Shown here: positions 50,739 to 59,184 of the stretch, in pieces | Position numbering within the stretch: the first letter of the stretch is position 1 | How the letters are laid out: every line of letters begins with the position of its first letter | Program-made: the position numbers and the translations under genes | The notes under the pieces: generated by a model | What the model was told of the DNA's origin: nothing | What the model saw: only the letters and a program-made list of their open reading frames with translations | Databases searched by the model: none | From: Sinomonas atrocyanea | GTDB taxonomy: Bacteria; Actinomycetota; Actinomycetes; Actinomycetales; Micrococcaceae | Length of the DNA stretch: 64,000 nt | Reading direction: 5' to 3' | Assembly (NCBI RefSeq): GCF_030812675.1 | Contig: NZ_JAUSTE010000005.1 | Coordinates: 124,001 to 188,000, forward strand

Positions 50739-52844
50739 TCAGGCGTCGATCTGCTCGCGGTCGAGCTGCGCGCTCCCGGCGACGATGAAGTCCTTGCGGG
50801 GGGCCACCTCGGAGCCCATGAGCAGCTCGAAGATCTCCTCGGCCCGCTGGGCGCTCTCGATCGTGACGCGCCGAAGGCTGCGGTGGCGGGGGTCCATGGT
50901 GGTCTCCGCGAGCTGGTCTGCGTCCATCTCGCCGAGGCCCTTGTAGCGCTGCGGGGGCTCCTTGTACTTGCGGCCCTCGGCGTTGAGGCGGGCCAGGACG
51001 CGGTGCAGCTCGGCGTCCGAGTACGTGTAGACCATCTCGTTGGCCTTCGAGCCCGGGTTCACCACCTCGACCCGGTGCAGCGGCGGGACCGCGGCGAACA
51101 CGCGGCCGGCCTCGACCATGGGCCGCATGTACCGGAAGAACAGCGTCAGCAGCAGGGTGCGGATGTGGGCCCCGTCGACGTCGGCGTCCGTCATGAGGAT
51201 CACCCGGCCGTAGCGGGCCGCGGCGATGTCGAAGCTCCGGCCCGAGCCCGCGCCCATGACCTGGATGAGCGCGGCGCACTCGGCATTCGAGAGCATGTCC
51301 CCCACTGAGGCCTTCTGCACGTTGAGGATCTTGCCGCGGATCGGCAGCAGCGCCTGGAACTCCGAGGAGCGGGCGTGCCGGGCGGTGCCGAGCGCGGAGT
51401 CGCCCTCGACGATGAACAGCTCGGACCGGGCGGTGTCGTCGGTCCGGCAGTCGATCAGCTTGGCGGGCAGCGTCGAGGACTCGAGCGCCGTCTTGCGCCG
51501 CTGGGTCTCCTTGTGGACGCGCGCGGTGATGCGCGACTTCATCTCGTTGACGACCTTCTCCAGGAGCACCGAGCTCTGGTTCTTGTCGCCCCGGGCCGTC
51601 GAGGACAGCTTGGCGCCGAGCTCCTTCTCGACGACCTTGGAGACGATCTGGCGGACCGCCGGGGTCCCGAGGATCTCCTTCGTCTGGCCTTCGAACTGGG
51701 GCTCGGCCAGACGCACCGTGAGCACGGCCGTCATGCCCGCCAGGACGTCGTCCTTCTCGAGCTTGTCGTTGCCGGCCTTGAGCTTGCGGGCGTTCGTCTC
51801 GACGGCCTTGCGGAGCACCTTCAGCAGCGCCGCCTCGAACCCGGCCTGGTGGGTCCCGCCCTTGGGGGTGGCGATGATGTTGACGAACGTCCGCAGCGTG
51901 GTGTCGTAGCCGACCCCCCAGCGCAGGGCCACATCCACCTCGCACGAACGCTCCACCTCGGCGATCCGCGAGTGTCCGTGCTCGTCGAGGACGGGGACGG
52001 TCTCCGAGAAGCTGCCCGCCCCGTGGAGCCTCCAGACGTCCGTGACGGGGGCGTCGATCGCCAGGTAGTCGACGAACTCGGAGATGCCCCCGTCGTGGTG
52101 GAAGACCTCCTCGTGCGGCCCGTCCGCGCCAGGGGTCCCGGCCAGCCGGCGTTCGTCGCGGACCGTGATGCGCAGCCCCGGCACGAGGAAGGACGTCTGG
52201 CGCGCGCGGTTGGCCAGGTCGTCGTAGGAGAACCGGGCGTCCGGGGTGAAGATCTGGGAGTCGGCCCAGTAGCGGATCCGCGTGCCCGTGACGCCGCGCT
52301 TGGCCTTGCCCACGATGTCGAGCACCGAGTCGTCGACGAACGGTTCGAAGGGCGCCTGCGGGCCCGGCTTCCCGCTGTCCCGGAAGCGCCCGGGCTCCCC
52401 CCGCCGGAAGGACATCTGGTACGTCTTGCCGCCGCGGTCGACCTGCACGTCCAGGCGGGACGAGAGGGCGTTCACCACCGAGGCGCCCACCCCGTGCAGG
52501 CCGCCGGACGCGGTGTACGAGCCCCCGCCGAACTTGCCGCCGGCGTGCAGCTTCGTGAAGACGACCTCGACGCCGGACAGCCCGGTCTTCGGCTCGACGT
52601 CCACGGGGATGCCTCGGCCGTCGTCGTGGACCTCGACCGAGCCGTCCGCGTGCAGGATGACGGCGATCTCGTGTCCGAATCCGGCGAGGGCCTCGTCGAC
52701 CGAATTGTCGATGATCTCCCAGAGGCAGTGCATGAGGCCGCGGGAGTCAGTGGAGCCGATGTACATGCCCGGCCTCTTGCGCACGGCCTCGAGTCCCTCG
52801 AGGACGGACAGGTGCCGGGCGGTGTATTCAGAACTCGGTGTCAC
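50739..52844 (-). CDS. parE: DNA topoisomerase IV subunit B-like (GyrB/ParE family)
   Basis: The ATPase subunit of a type IIA topoisomerase, 701 aa. GHKL ATP site: EIIDNSVDEALAGFG, VHDDGRGIPVD and GGLHGVGASVVNAL. TOPRIM: ELFIVEGDSALGTA and MTDADVDGAHIRTLLLT. The usual EGDSAGGSA reads EGDSALGTARHARSSE, seen in the actinobacterial ParE-like paralogues rather than in housekeeping GyrB. It partners ParC at 39165. The start is GTG 52844 with AAGGAG ten nucleotides upstream; the frame continues upstream to 53180 without homology. A possible -10 TAATCT lies at 52946-52951 on the minus strand. Confidence 0.9.
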   Translation of the reverse strand: MTPSSEYTARHLSVLEGLEAVRKRPGMYIGSTDSRGLMHCLWEIIDNSVDEALAGFGHEIAVILHADGSVEVHDDGRGIPVDVEPKTGLSGVEVVFTKLHAGGKFGGGSYTASGGLHGVGASVVNALSSRLDVQVDRGGKTYQMSFRRGEPGRFRDSGKPGPQAPFEPFVDDSVLDIVGKAKRGVTGTRIRYWADSQIFTPDARFSYDDLANRARQTSFLVPGLRITVRDERRLAGTPGADGPHEEVFHHDGGISEFVDYLAIDAPVTDVWRLHGAGSFSETVPVLDEHGHSRIAEVERSCEVDVALRWGVGYDTTLRTFVNIIATPKGGTHQAGFEAALLKVLRKAVETNARKLKAGNDKLEKDDVLAGMTAVLTVRLAEPQFEGQTKEILGTPAVRQIVSKVVEKELGAKLSSTARGDKNQSSVLLEKVVNEMKSRITARVHKETQRRKTALESSTLPAKLIDCRTDDTARSELFIVEGDSALGTARHARSSEFQALLPIRGKILNVQKASVGDMLSNAECAALIQVMGAGSGRSFDIAAARYGRVILMTDADVDGAHIRTLLLTLFFRYMRPMVEAGRVFAAVPPLHRVEVVNPGSKANEMVYTYSDAELHRVLARLNAEGRKYKEPPQRYKGLGEMDADQLAETTMDPRHRSLRRVTIESAQRAEEIFELLMGSEVAPRKDFIVAGSAQLDREQIDA

Positions 52845-53142
52845 GCGCGCGGGACTCCTTCGGTGGTGCTGGAAGGCGGTAGGGCCGCAGGGGATGGTGC
52901 CGGACGGCGCCGGGGCGCCGCGCGGGAAGGCACGGCACAGGGTCAAGATTAGCGGTCCGGGCGCAATGGCCCGGTCGGGACGCTCCGCGCGTGGCCGAAC
53001 GGGTACCCGGGGCCCCCGGGGCGTTGCCGAACCGCAATACGCCCCGAGCGAAAGTTGCACATTCTTGGCATCATCCGCCGCGAGGGCGGTGTTAGATGTA
53101 GTGACCGCGTAAGACCACCCGGTGAATGCTAAGGAGGCTGAG

Positions 53143-53364
53143 ATGACTGCAGCACTTGCGGATCCCACCCTGACTGCCATCGACCGCTGCGACCGCTGCG
53201 GCGCCCAGGCCTATGTGCGAGTGGTCCTCGAGACCTCGGGCGGCGAGCTGCTCTTCTGCGCCCACCACGCGCGCGCCGTGGAGCCGACGCTGCGCCCGCT
53301 AGCCTCGGTGTGGCACGACGAGAGCAACCGTCTGACGGACAAGGCCGCGCTGGCCGAAGACTGA
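53143..53364 (+). CDS. DUF7455 domain-containing small zinc-finger-like protein
   Basis: A 73-aa protein with DRCDRCGAQAYVRV and LLFCAHHARAVEP; two Cys pairs/His suggest a small zinc-binding fold. Function unknown; it is found next to sigA in many actinobacteria. The start is ATG 53143 with a near-perfect AAGGAGG five nucleotides upstream; the in-frame ATG at 53122 lies before that site. The 298-nt gap to parE holds no gene. A poor promoter candidate (TTGGCA at 53065, TAGATG at 53093) precedes it. Confidence 0.85.
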   Translation: MTAALADPTLTAIDRCDRCGAQAYVRVVLETSGGELLFCAHHARAVEPTLRPLASVWHDESNRLTDKAALAED

Positions 53365-53388
53365 GCGTCCCGCCGCGCGGCGGGACGC
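53365..53388 (+). terminator. 24-bp perfect palindrome directly after DUF7455 stop
   Basis: GCGTCCCGCCG-CG-CGGCGGGACGC begins at the base following the stop codon, forming a GC-only hairpin with an 11-bp stem. Confidence 0.6.
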
Positions 53389-53396
53389 CGCAGGGC

Positions 53397-53452
53397 GGCA
53401 GACGCAGGAGGGCCCGGACACCGATCGGTGTCCGGGCCCTCCTGCGTCTGCC
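53397..53452. terminator. 56-bp perfect palindrome between DUF7455 and sigA (bidirectional terminator)
   Basis: Two 28-nt arms (GGCAGACGCAGGAGGGCCCG... and its exact complement) meet at a central ACCGATCGGT with no loop. It lies 37 nt past the sigA stop and 32 nt past the DUF7455 stop, so it can end both transcripts. Confidence 0.8.
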
Positions 53453-53489
53453 GTGGGCGGTCCCGGTCCCCCGGGCCGCCCACGGCGCC

Positions 53490-54782
53490 TCAGTCGAGGT
53501 AGTCGCGCAGCACCTGCGAGCGGGACGGGTGCCGCAGCTTCGACATCGTCTTCGACTCGATCTGCCGGATCCGCTCGCGCGTGACCCCGTAGACCTTGCC
53601 GATCTCATCGAGCGTCTTGGGCTGGCCGTCGGTGAGGCCGAAGCGCATGGCGACGACGCCGGCCTCCCGCTCGGAGAGCGTGTCGAGCACGGAGTGCAGC
53701 TGCTCCTGGAGCAGGGTGAAGCTGACCGCATCGGCGGGGACCACCGCCTCCGAGTCCTCGATGAGGTCGCCGAACTCCGAGTCGCCGTCCTCGCCCAGCG
53801 GGGTGTGGAGGGAGATGGGCTCGCGGCCGTACTTCTGGACCTCGACGACCTTCTCCGGGGTCATGTCGAGCTCCTTCGCGAGCTCTTCCGGAGTGGGCTC
53901 CCGGCCAAGGTCCTGGAGCATCTGGCGCTGGACCCGGGCGAGCTTGTTGATGACCTCGACCATGTGCACCGGGATGCGGATGGTGCGCGCCTGGTCGGCC
54001 ATGGCGCGGGTGATGGCCTGGCGGATCCACCACGTGGCATAGGTCGAGAACTTGAAGCCCTTGGTGTAGTCGAACTTCTCGACAGCGCGGATGAGGCCCA
54101 GGTTGCCTTCCTGGATCAGGTCGAGGAAGAGCATGCCGCGGCCTGTGTAGCGCTTGGCGAGGGACACGACGAGGCGGAGGTTGGCCTCGAGCAGGTGGTT
54201 CTTTGCCCGCTCCCCGTCGTGGACGATCCGCTCGAGGTCGTGGCGGTACTGGGCGTCGTAGTCGGCGCCCTCTTCGGCCAGCTTGTGCTTGGCGAACAGG
54301 CCTGCCTCGATGCGCAGGGCCAGGTCGACCTCCTGCTCGGCGTTGAGGAGCGCGACCTTGCCGATCTGCTTGAGGTAGTCCTTCACGGGGTCGGCGGTGG
54401 CGCCGGCGCTCGTGACCTGCTGGACCGGGGCATCGTCCTCGTCGGCGTCCGAGATGACGATGGCGGTGCCGGTCGTCTTCTCGTCCGCCTCGGCGGCCTC
54501 GCTCTCAGCAGCGATCTCGCCTTCGTCGGGAGCGGCGGAATCGAGGTCTTCCTCGACTGCCTCGTCCTCGGCGACGGCCTCGGGGGCCTTGGCGTCGGCT
54601 GCCTTGGCGCTGGCCTTGCCCTTGGCGGCCGGCGCGGCCGCCGTCTTCCGGGCGGGTGCCTTCGCCTTGGACGCGGCGGCCTTGGCCGAAGACCGCTTGG
54701 CCGGGCGCGCGGGGGCGCTCTTGGCCGAGCCGTTCTCCGCGATGGCCGTCTCGACGGTCTCATTCTCCGTGGGGGGCGTCAC
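53490..54782 (-). CDS. sigA: Primary RNA polymerase sigma factor (SigA/HrdB type)
   Basis: The housekeeping sigma-70, 430 aa. A Lys/Ala/Pro-rich N-terminus (~18-65) and an acidic stretch precede region 1.2 ([21 protein letters not shown]). Region 2 includes [20 protein letters not shown] and region 4.2 [20 protein letters not shown]. All conserved regions are intact. GTG 54782 has AGGAAGG upstream. The next gene upstream is 303 nt away; that gap contains a SigH/SigR-like promoter motif and an isolated TTGACA (54839-54844, minus strand) without a matching -10. Confidence 0.95.
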   Translation of the reverse strand: MTPPTENETVETAIAENGSAKSAPARPAKRSSAKAAASKAKAPARKTAAAPAAKGKASAKAADAKAPEAVAEDEAVEEDLDSAAPDEGEIAAESEAAEADEKTTGTAIVISDADEDDAPVQQVTSAGATADPVKDYLKQIGKVALLNAEQEVDLALRIEAGLFAKHKLAEEGADYDAQYRHDLERIVHDGERAKNHLLEANLRLVVSLAKRYTGRGMLFLDLIQEGNLGLIRAVEKFDYTKGFKFSTYATWWIRQAITRAMADQARTIRIPVHMVEVINKLARVQRQMLQDLGREPTPEELAKELDMTPEKVVEVQKYGREPISLHTPLGEDGDSEFGDLIEDSEAVVPADAVSFTLLQEQLHSVLDTLSEREAGVVAMRFGLTDGQPKTLDEIGKVYGVTRERIRQIESKTMSKLRHPSRSQVLRDYLD

Positions 54783-54897
54783 GATTACCTTCCTGCCGCA
54801 GTGCCAGTGATTGCCTGGAGGGCAACACCACTATGACCCTGTCAAGTCCGAACAACAGCCGAGGCTGTCTCTCCGAACCGAAGGGTCTGGTGATTAC

Positions 54898-54924
54898 AAC
54901 CCTTCCGCCACTGCATTCGTTCCC
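54898..54924 (-). promoter_or_regulatory. Candidate SigH/SigR-type promoter of sigA
   Basis: Minus strand GGGAAC (54924-54919), 18 nt, GTT (54900-54898): a one-base variant of GGGAAT-N18-GTT, with a predicted leader of ~105 nt to the sigA start. Confidence 0.45.
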
Positions 54925-55085
54925 ACATCGGCGGGATGAAAACAATGCTCCGGAGCTCGGACCCAACCGGGTCTGGCGTCCATTCTCTCACGAAGAGGCC
55001 CCGCCGCCGACACGGCCGAACGTCACACGTCGGGCAGAAGCCTGCAGCCGGAGTTCGGGAACCGCGGCGTGGCAGCGGACGGCGG

Positions 55086-56444
55086 CTACGCTGCCTCGCG
55101 GCGCCAGGCGGTGTCGCGGCTGCGCGCCCACCCGGCGAGTTCGCCCTGCTCGACGAGGCCGCGAAGCAGGAGCGCGAGCCGGTAGCCAGGGTCGGTGGAG
55201 AGGGCCCTCTCGAGGAACGCGAGGCAACGGCCGCCGCGGCCCCTCGCCCACTGCACCCAGGCGAGCACGGCGAGCGCGGGCGCGCGGAGCTCCGGCTCCT
55301 CCATCTGGGCCACGCCGAGCGCGATACGCTCGAGCCGGGCGATCCGCGTCCAGGCGGGGGCCGCGCCCGTGCTGCCCATGAGGATCAGCCCGAACTCCGC
55401 CGAGGCTCCCGCCGGGGTCCCACCGGGAGCCTCCGCCCCGGCGGCGCGGCCGGCACCGTCCACGGCGCCGCGCTCCCCCGCGCGCACGCCCTCGGACCAC
55501 GAGTCCAGCGCCGCGGCAGCCTCGGCGGCCGGGACTCCGCCGGGCAGCGCCGGCGGTGCCGCGTGCGCCTGTCCGGACCTCAGTTCCCGGGTGGCGGCGG
55601 TGCCGCGCCAGGCGGTGCCCGCATCAGCGGCGGAGGCCACGAGGACGGCGTCCCTCAGGGCCGGCCGCATGAGCGTGGCCGCGAGGAGCCGCACCCGTGC
55701 AGGGGCGGGGACGCGGGACTCGGACAGGACCTCGTCCCACGCCGCGAGGGCGGCGGTGAACACGAGCGGGTCCCACCACCGGCCGGGGTCCTCCACATAG
55801 GCCTCGAGCGCGGCGGCCACGGCGGCCGGCGGCGGTTCGGGGCGCGCCGCCTCGGGCTGGCCGGCGGGGCCGTAGGAGCTGCCCCGGTAGACCATCTCGG
55901 CCCCGATCCTGCCGGTCCTGAGGGCTGCGGTGCTCTCGCCCGGCCAGGGACAGCAGGCCGTGTCCGGGCAGGTGACCGTGCGCCAGTGCTCGGGACCGAC
56001 GATCCACGCCTCGAGCACGGGCACGCCCTCCTCGGCCAGCCGAGCCGCTACGGCATCGAGGACGTCGCGGTGCGGCGGCGTCTGGGGAGCGGTCCAGGCC
56101 GCACGCGTGTACACGGCGACGACGGCGCCGGCGCCCGCGTCGTGGGTGAGGTAGTCCGCCACGGTGTCCGCGAAGCGGCGCAGCGTGGCCGGCCGGACAG
56201 CTGCGCCCTTGGGACGCGGCGGGAGGTCGATGCGCAGCGTCGGCCCGAGGCGCCCGTCGGCGAGGCCGACGGCAACGAGGCTCTCCTGGGGCCACTCGCC
56301 GAGGGCATGGGGGACGTAGGCAAGGATGTCCTCGGCGCTGCGGATGGTGATGGGCTCCTCCGGAGCCGGCGCGCCGGGGACGCCCGGGCTTCCTTCCCGG
56401 CGGCGGGGTGCGGGCTGCTCGACGGGGTGCTGGATGTCGTCCAT
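55086..56444 (-). CDS. DUF4192 domain-containing protein
   Basis: A 452-aa soluble actinobacterial protein of unknown function. The DUF4192 hallmark region is near the N-terminus: ITIRSAEDILAYVPHALGEWPQESLVAVGL. Then come the DYLTHDAGAGAVVAVYTRAAW segment and a C-terminal helical part (LALLLRGLVEQG) resembling TPR-like repeats. A Cys cluster sits in CPDTACCPWPG. ATG 56444 has CAGACT 6 nt upstream on the minus strand (56451-56456), suggesting another leaderless start. It is often located near sigA. Confidence 0.86.
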   Translation of the reverse strand: MDDIQHPVEQPAPRRREGSPGVPGAPAPEEPITIRSAEDILAYVPHALGEWPQESLVAVGLADGRLGPTLRIDLPPRPKGAAVRPATLRRFADTVADYLTHDAGAGAVVAVYTRAAWTAPQTPPHRDVLDAVAARLAEEGVPVLEAWIVGPEHWRTVTCPDTACCPWPGESTAALRTGRIGAEMVYRGSSYGPAGQPEAARPEPPPAAVAAALEAYVEDPGRWWDPLVFTAALAAWDEVLSESRVPAPARVRLLAATLMRPALRDAVLVASAADAGTAWRGTAATRELRSGQAHAAPPALPGGVPAAEAAAALDSWSEGVRAGERGAVDGAGRAAGAEAPGGTPAGASAEFGLILMGSTGAAPAWTRIARLERIALGVAQMEEPELRAPALAVLAWVQWARGRGGRCLAFLERALSTDPGYRLALLLRGLVEQGELAGWARSRDTAWRREAA

Positions 56445-56535
56445 GGAGTCAGTCTGTTCGGGGCCCCGCTGCGGGCGGCACCCCGGACCTGCGCCATGTG
56501 GACAACGTGCCCATGCGGGCGCTGGGGAGGAGGAG

Positions 56536-57849
56536 TCAGCGGCGCCTGCGGGCCCTGTAGTCGGCCCAGACCTCCCTCAGGAGCGGGACGCGCACGTTCT
56601 GGGCGGCGAGGTCCCGGCGCACCTTCCGGCGTACCCGGACCAGGGCGAAGGCGCCTCCGGCCAGGACGAGGAGCTGGACCGCGAGCGCACCGCGGAAGGC
56701 GTCGAGGCTGTACACGCCCTGCGGCGAGAGGCCGAGGGCGTGCTCGAGGTCGAGGAGATAGCCCACGAGGAACATCGTCAGCAGCGCCGCGACGAAGCCC
56801 CCGATGTTCACGATCCCGGTCGCGGTGCCGAGCCTGTGCGAGGGATTGAACGTCCTGGCGAAGTCGAATCCGATCATCGACGCAGGGCCACCGAGGGCGA
56901 GGACGGCCACGAGGACGGCCATGAGCCACAGCGGCGCGCGCCCCGGGACCACGAGCACCGCGGTCCACGCCACCGCCGTGAGGGTGGAGATGCCGAGCAC
57001 GAGCGTCGACCTGCGCAGCGGATGCCGGGCGACGAACCTGCCCATGGGCGGGCCGGCGAGGATCGCGACGGCGACGAAGAAGGACATGAGCCCCGCGGCG
57101 ACGGTCTGGTCGAACCCCTGGCCCGCGACCATGAAGGGGAAGCCCCACATGAGGGCGAAGACGTTGCCGCTGAACTGGACGGTGAAGTGGCTCCACATCC
57201 CCAGTCGGGTCCCCGGCTGGCGCCACGCGGCGGCGAGGAGGGCGCGCGTGCCCTCCGGGCTCTCGCTGTGCCCCGTGCTCGCACCGGCGGGCGCGTTGCG
57301 CAGCAGGGCGAGCACGAGCACGATCACCACGACGGACAGGGCGGCCAGGGTCATGAAGGCGCGGGACCAGCCGGCGGCGTGCAGGAGCGCGAGGAACGGG
57401 ATCACGCTCACGAGCTGGCCGAGCTGGCCGATCACGCCCGTGAGCTGGCTCATCAGGGGGGCGCGGCGCCCGTCGAACCACAGCGGCACGAGCCTGAGCA
57501 CGGAGACGAACGTCATCGCATCGCCCATGCCCACGAGCATGCGGCCGATGATCCCGGTGACGGTCGTCTCGGCCACCGCGATCTGCAGCTGCCCGAGCGC
57601 CATGAAGACCGCCCCGGCGGAGACCATGATGCGGCTGCCGAAGCGGTCCACGAGCAGCCCGACGGGGATCTGGAGCGAGGCGTAGACCACGAGCTGGAGC
57701 ACCGTGAAGGCGGAGAGCACCGCGCCGCCGGCATGGAACCGGTCCGCGGCTTCGAGGCCGACGACCCCGAACGAGGTGCGCTGGAGCACAGCCACCAGGT
57801 AGCCGAAGACTCCGATTCCCCAGACCACGTAGGCGCGCCAGCTGTTCAC
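56536..57849 (-). CDS. MFS transporter
   Basis: A major facilitator superfamily permease, 437 aa, about 12 helices. The A-like motif between helices 2 and 3 is GLLVDRFGSRIMV, and a second cytoplasmic loop is GRFVARHPLRRSTLV. The central loop is Ser/Gly/Glu-rich (~190-215). The C-terminal tail is basic (RRKVRRDLAAQN ... YRARRRR). The substrate is unknown; the pattern resembles nitrate/sugar-phosphate or drug transporters only loosely. The start is GTG 57849 with a -10 (TAGGAT) 6 nt upstream. The 91-nt gap to DUF4192 holds nothing recognisable. Confidence 0.85.
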   Translation of the reverse strand: MNSWRAYVVWGIGVFGYLVAVLQRTSFGVVGLEAADRFHAGGAVLSAFTVLQLVVYASLQIPVGLLVDRFGSRIMVSAGAVFMALGQLQIAVAETTVTGIIGRMLVGMGDAMTFVSVLRLVPLWFDGRRAPLMSQLTGVIGQLGQLVSVIPFLALLHAAGWSRAFMTLAALSVVVIVLVLALLRNAPAGASTGHSESPEGTRALLAAAWRQPGTRLGMWSHFTVQFSGNVFALMWGFPFMVAGQGFDQTVAAGLMSFFVAVAILAGPPMGRFVARHPLRRSTLVLGISTLTAVAWTAVLVVPGRAPLWLMAVLVAVLALGGPASMIGFDFARTFNPSHRLGTATGIVNIGGFVAALLTMFLVGYLLDLEHALGLSPQGVYSLDAFRGALAVQLLVLAGGAFALVRVRRKVRRDLAAQNVRVPLLREVWADYRARRRR

Positions 57850-57855
57850 CCCACG

Positions 57856-57861
57856 ATCCTA
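57856..57861 (-). promoter_or_regulatory. -10 element (TAGGAT), leaderless start
   Basis: Minus strand TAGGAT-CGTGGG-GTG, 6 nt to the MFS gene start at 57849; it overlaps the last codon of the PAC2 gene. Confidence 0.5.
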
Positions 57862-58947
57862 GTGCGGGGGCTCCTCGCCCTCGCTCCCCTCGCCGCGGGG
57901 CGCGTCGCCGGGCGCGTGCGGCGAGCTGCCGGCGGCGGGCGGCGCCCCGCCGTCGTCCGTGCCGCCGTCATCCGCGCCGCCGGCGCCCAGGGCCTCCCCT
58001 GGCCCCTCGGCGTCCTCGTCGCCGTGGGCGGCGAGGTAGGCCTCGACCGCGGCGCCGAGGTCCTCGGCGGTGGGCAGCTCGTCGGCCGGGCCCGCGAGGA
58101 GGGAGCGGCGGGGGACGTCGGCCGTGTGGTCGTCGAAGCGTTCCTCGAGGCCGGCGACCAGCTCGCGGATCTCCGCGGAGGCCGCGACCTGCTCGGCCAC
58201 CTGCCGCTCGACCTCCCGCGCCGCCTCGCGGAGCCGGTCGCTGGGCAGCATGAGGGAGGCGGCGGCCCCGAGGTGCTCGAGGCCCGTGACGGCGGCGGCG
58301 GGGTACTCGGCCTCGGCGAGGTAGTGCGGGACATGGACCACGAATCCCGTGACATCGTGCCCCGCCTCGATGAGGCGGATCTCCACGAGGTGCCCGACCG
58401 CTCCGGGGAACTCGACGACCGGCTTCCAGCGCGAGATGCCCTCGACGAGCTCCGGCCGGTTGCCGTGCACCGTGACGCCGAGCGGGCGGGTGTGGGGCAC
58501 GGGCATCGGGATCGCGTGGACCCAGAGGGTCTGGCGCACCTCGAGCCGCTCGACGAGCCCGACGACGGCGCGCGCGAACCGCTCCCACTGCAGGTCCGGC
58601 TCGGGGCCGGCGAGGAGGAGGTAGGGGCGCCCGAGCCCGTCGTTCAGGCGGTAGAGCGCGAGGGCCGGTGCGTCGTAGTCCTCGAGGTGGTCCTCGACGA
58701 AGCGGATGCGGGGGCGGCGCGAGCGGTAGTCGAGCAGCTGGTCGACGTCGAACGCGGCGATCGCGCCGGCGCCCTGGACGGTGATCAGCTCGTCGATGAT
58801 CTGGCGCACGGCGTGGCCGGCGTCGGCGAATCCGGTGAAGCCCATGATGAGCGGCAGCCCGCGCATGCCCTCGTCCCCGCTGAGCTCGAGGGCCGCGGAG
58901 TAGAGGCCGGCGGGGTCCTGCAGGGGCCCGGACGCAGGGTCGATCAC
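57859..58947 (-). CDS. PAC2 family protein
   Basis: A 362-aa protein of the PAC2 (proteasome assembly chaperone 2-like) family, common in actinobacteria. The core shows LPLIMGFTGFADAGHAVRQ, RIRFVEDHLEDYDAPALALY and the substrate-like pocket region GVTVHGNRPELVEG. The C-terminal ~60 residues are a disordered Asp/Gly/Glu/Pro-rich tail. The role is unproven; relatives in actinobacteria sit near proteasome, sigA or pepA genes. The start is GTG 58947 with GGAAGGA eight nucleotides upstream. Divergent from pepA. Confidence 0.87.
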   Translation of the reverse strand: MIDPASGPLQDPAGLYSAALELSGDEGMRGLPLIMGFTGFADAGHAVRQIIDELITVQGAGAIAAFDVDQLLDYRSRRPRIRFVEDHLEDYDAPALALYRLNDGLGRPYLLLAGPEPDLQWERFARAVVGLVERLEVRQTLWVHAIPMPVPHTRPLGVTVHGNRPELVEGISRWKPVVEFPGAVGHLVEIRLIEAGHDVTGFVVHVPHYLAEAEYPAAAVTGLEHLGAAASLMLPSDRLREAAREVERQVAEQVAASAEIRELVAGLEERFDDHTADVPRRSLLAGPADELPTAEDLGAAVEAYLAAHGDEDAEGPGEALGAGGADDGGTDDGGAPPAAGSSPHAPGDAPRGEGSEGEEPPH

Positions 58948-59096
58948 GGTGGCAGTCCTTCCTAGGCGTTCATCCGTCCAACACTCGGCGGCGTTCCATC
59001 ATTCCACCTCGGCGTCCCTCGCTCGGCGTCCTCGCTCGGCGCCCCGGTGCCGGCGCCCCTGCGCCGCGCCGCAGGGGACGACCCCGGCCGCCCTAT

Positions 59097-59102
59097 TACG
59101 AT
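59097..59102 (+). promoter_or_regulatory. Candidate -10 (TACGAT) of pepA
   Basis: TACGAT (overlapping TATTAC at 59094) lies in the 237-nt divergent gap between the PAC2 and pepA genes; no clear -35. Predicted leader ~75 nt. Confidence 0.3.
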
Positions 59103-59184
59103 CGGGAGCACCTGAAGCAACCGCACCACACCCGCCGGCGCAGACACGCGGCAGCGTGAGCCGTGCAGAATCGAGGCACCAGAA

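Noticed and set aside
54839-54844. TTGACA on the minus strand as the -35 of a sigA promoter
   Set aside because: The hexamer 17 nt downstream is CCTCCA; the nearest AT-rich CATAGT is only 4 nt away, so no proper promoter forms.
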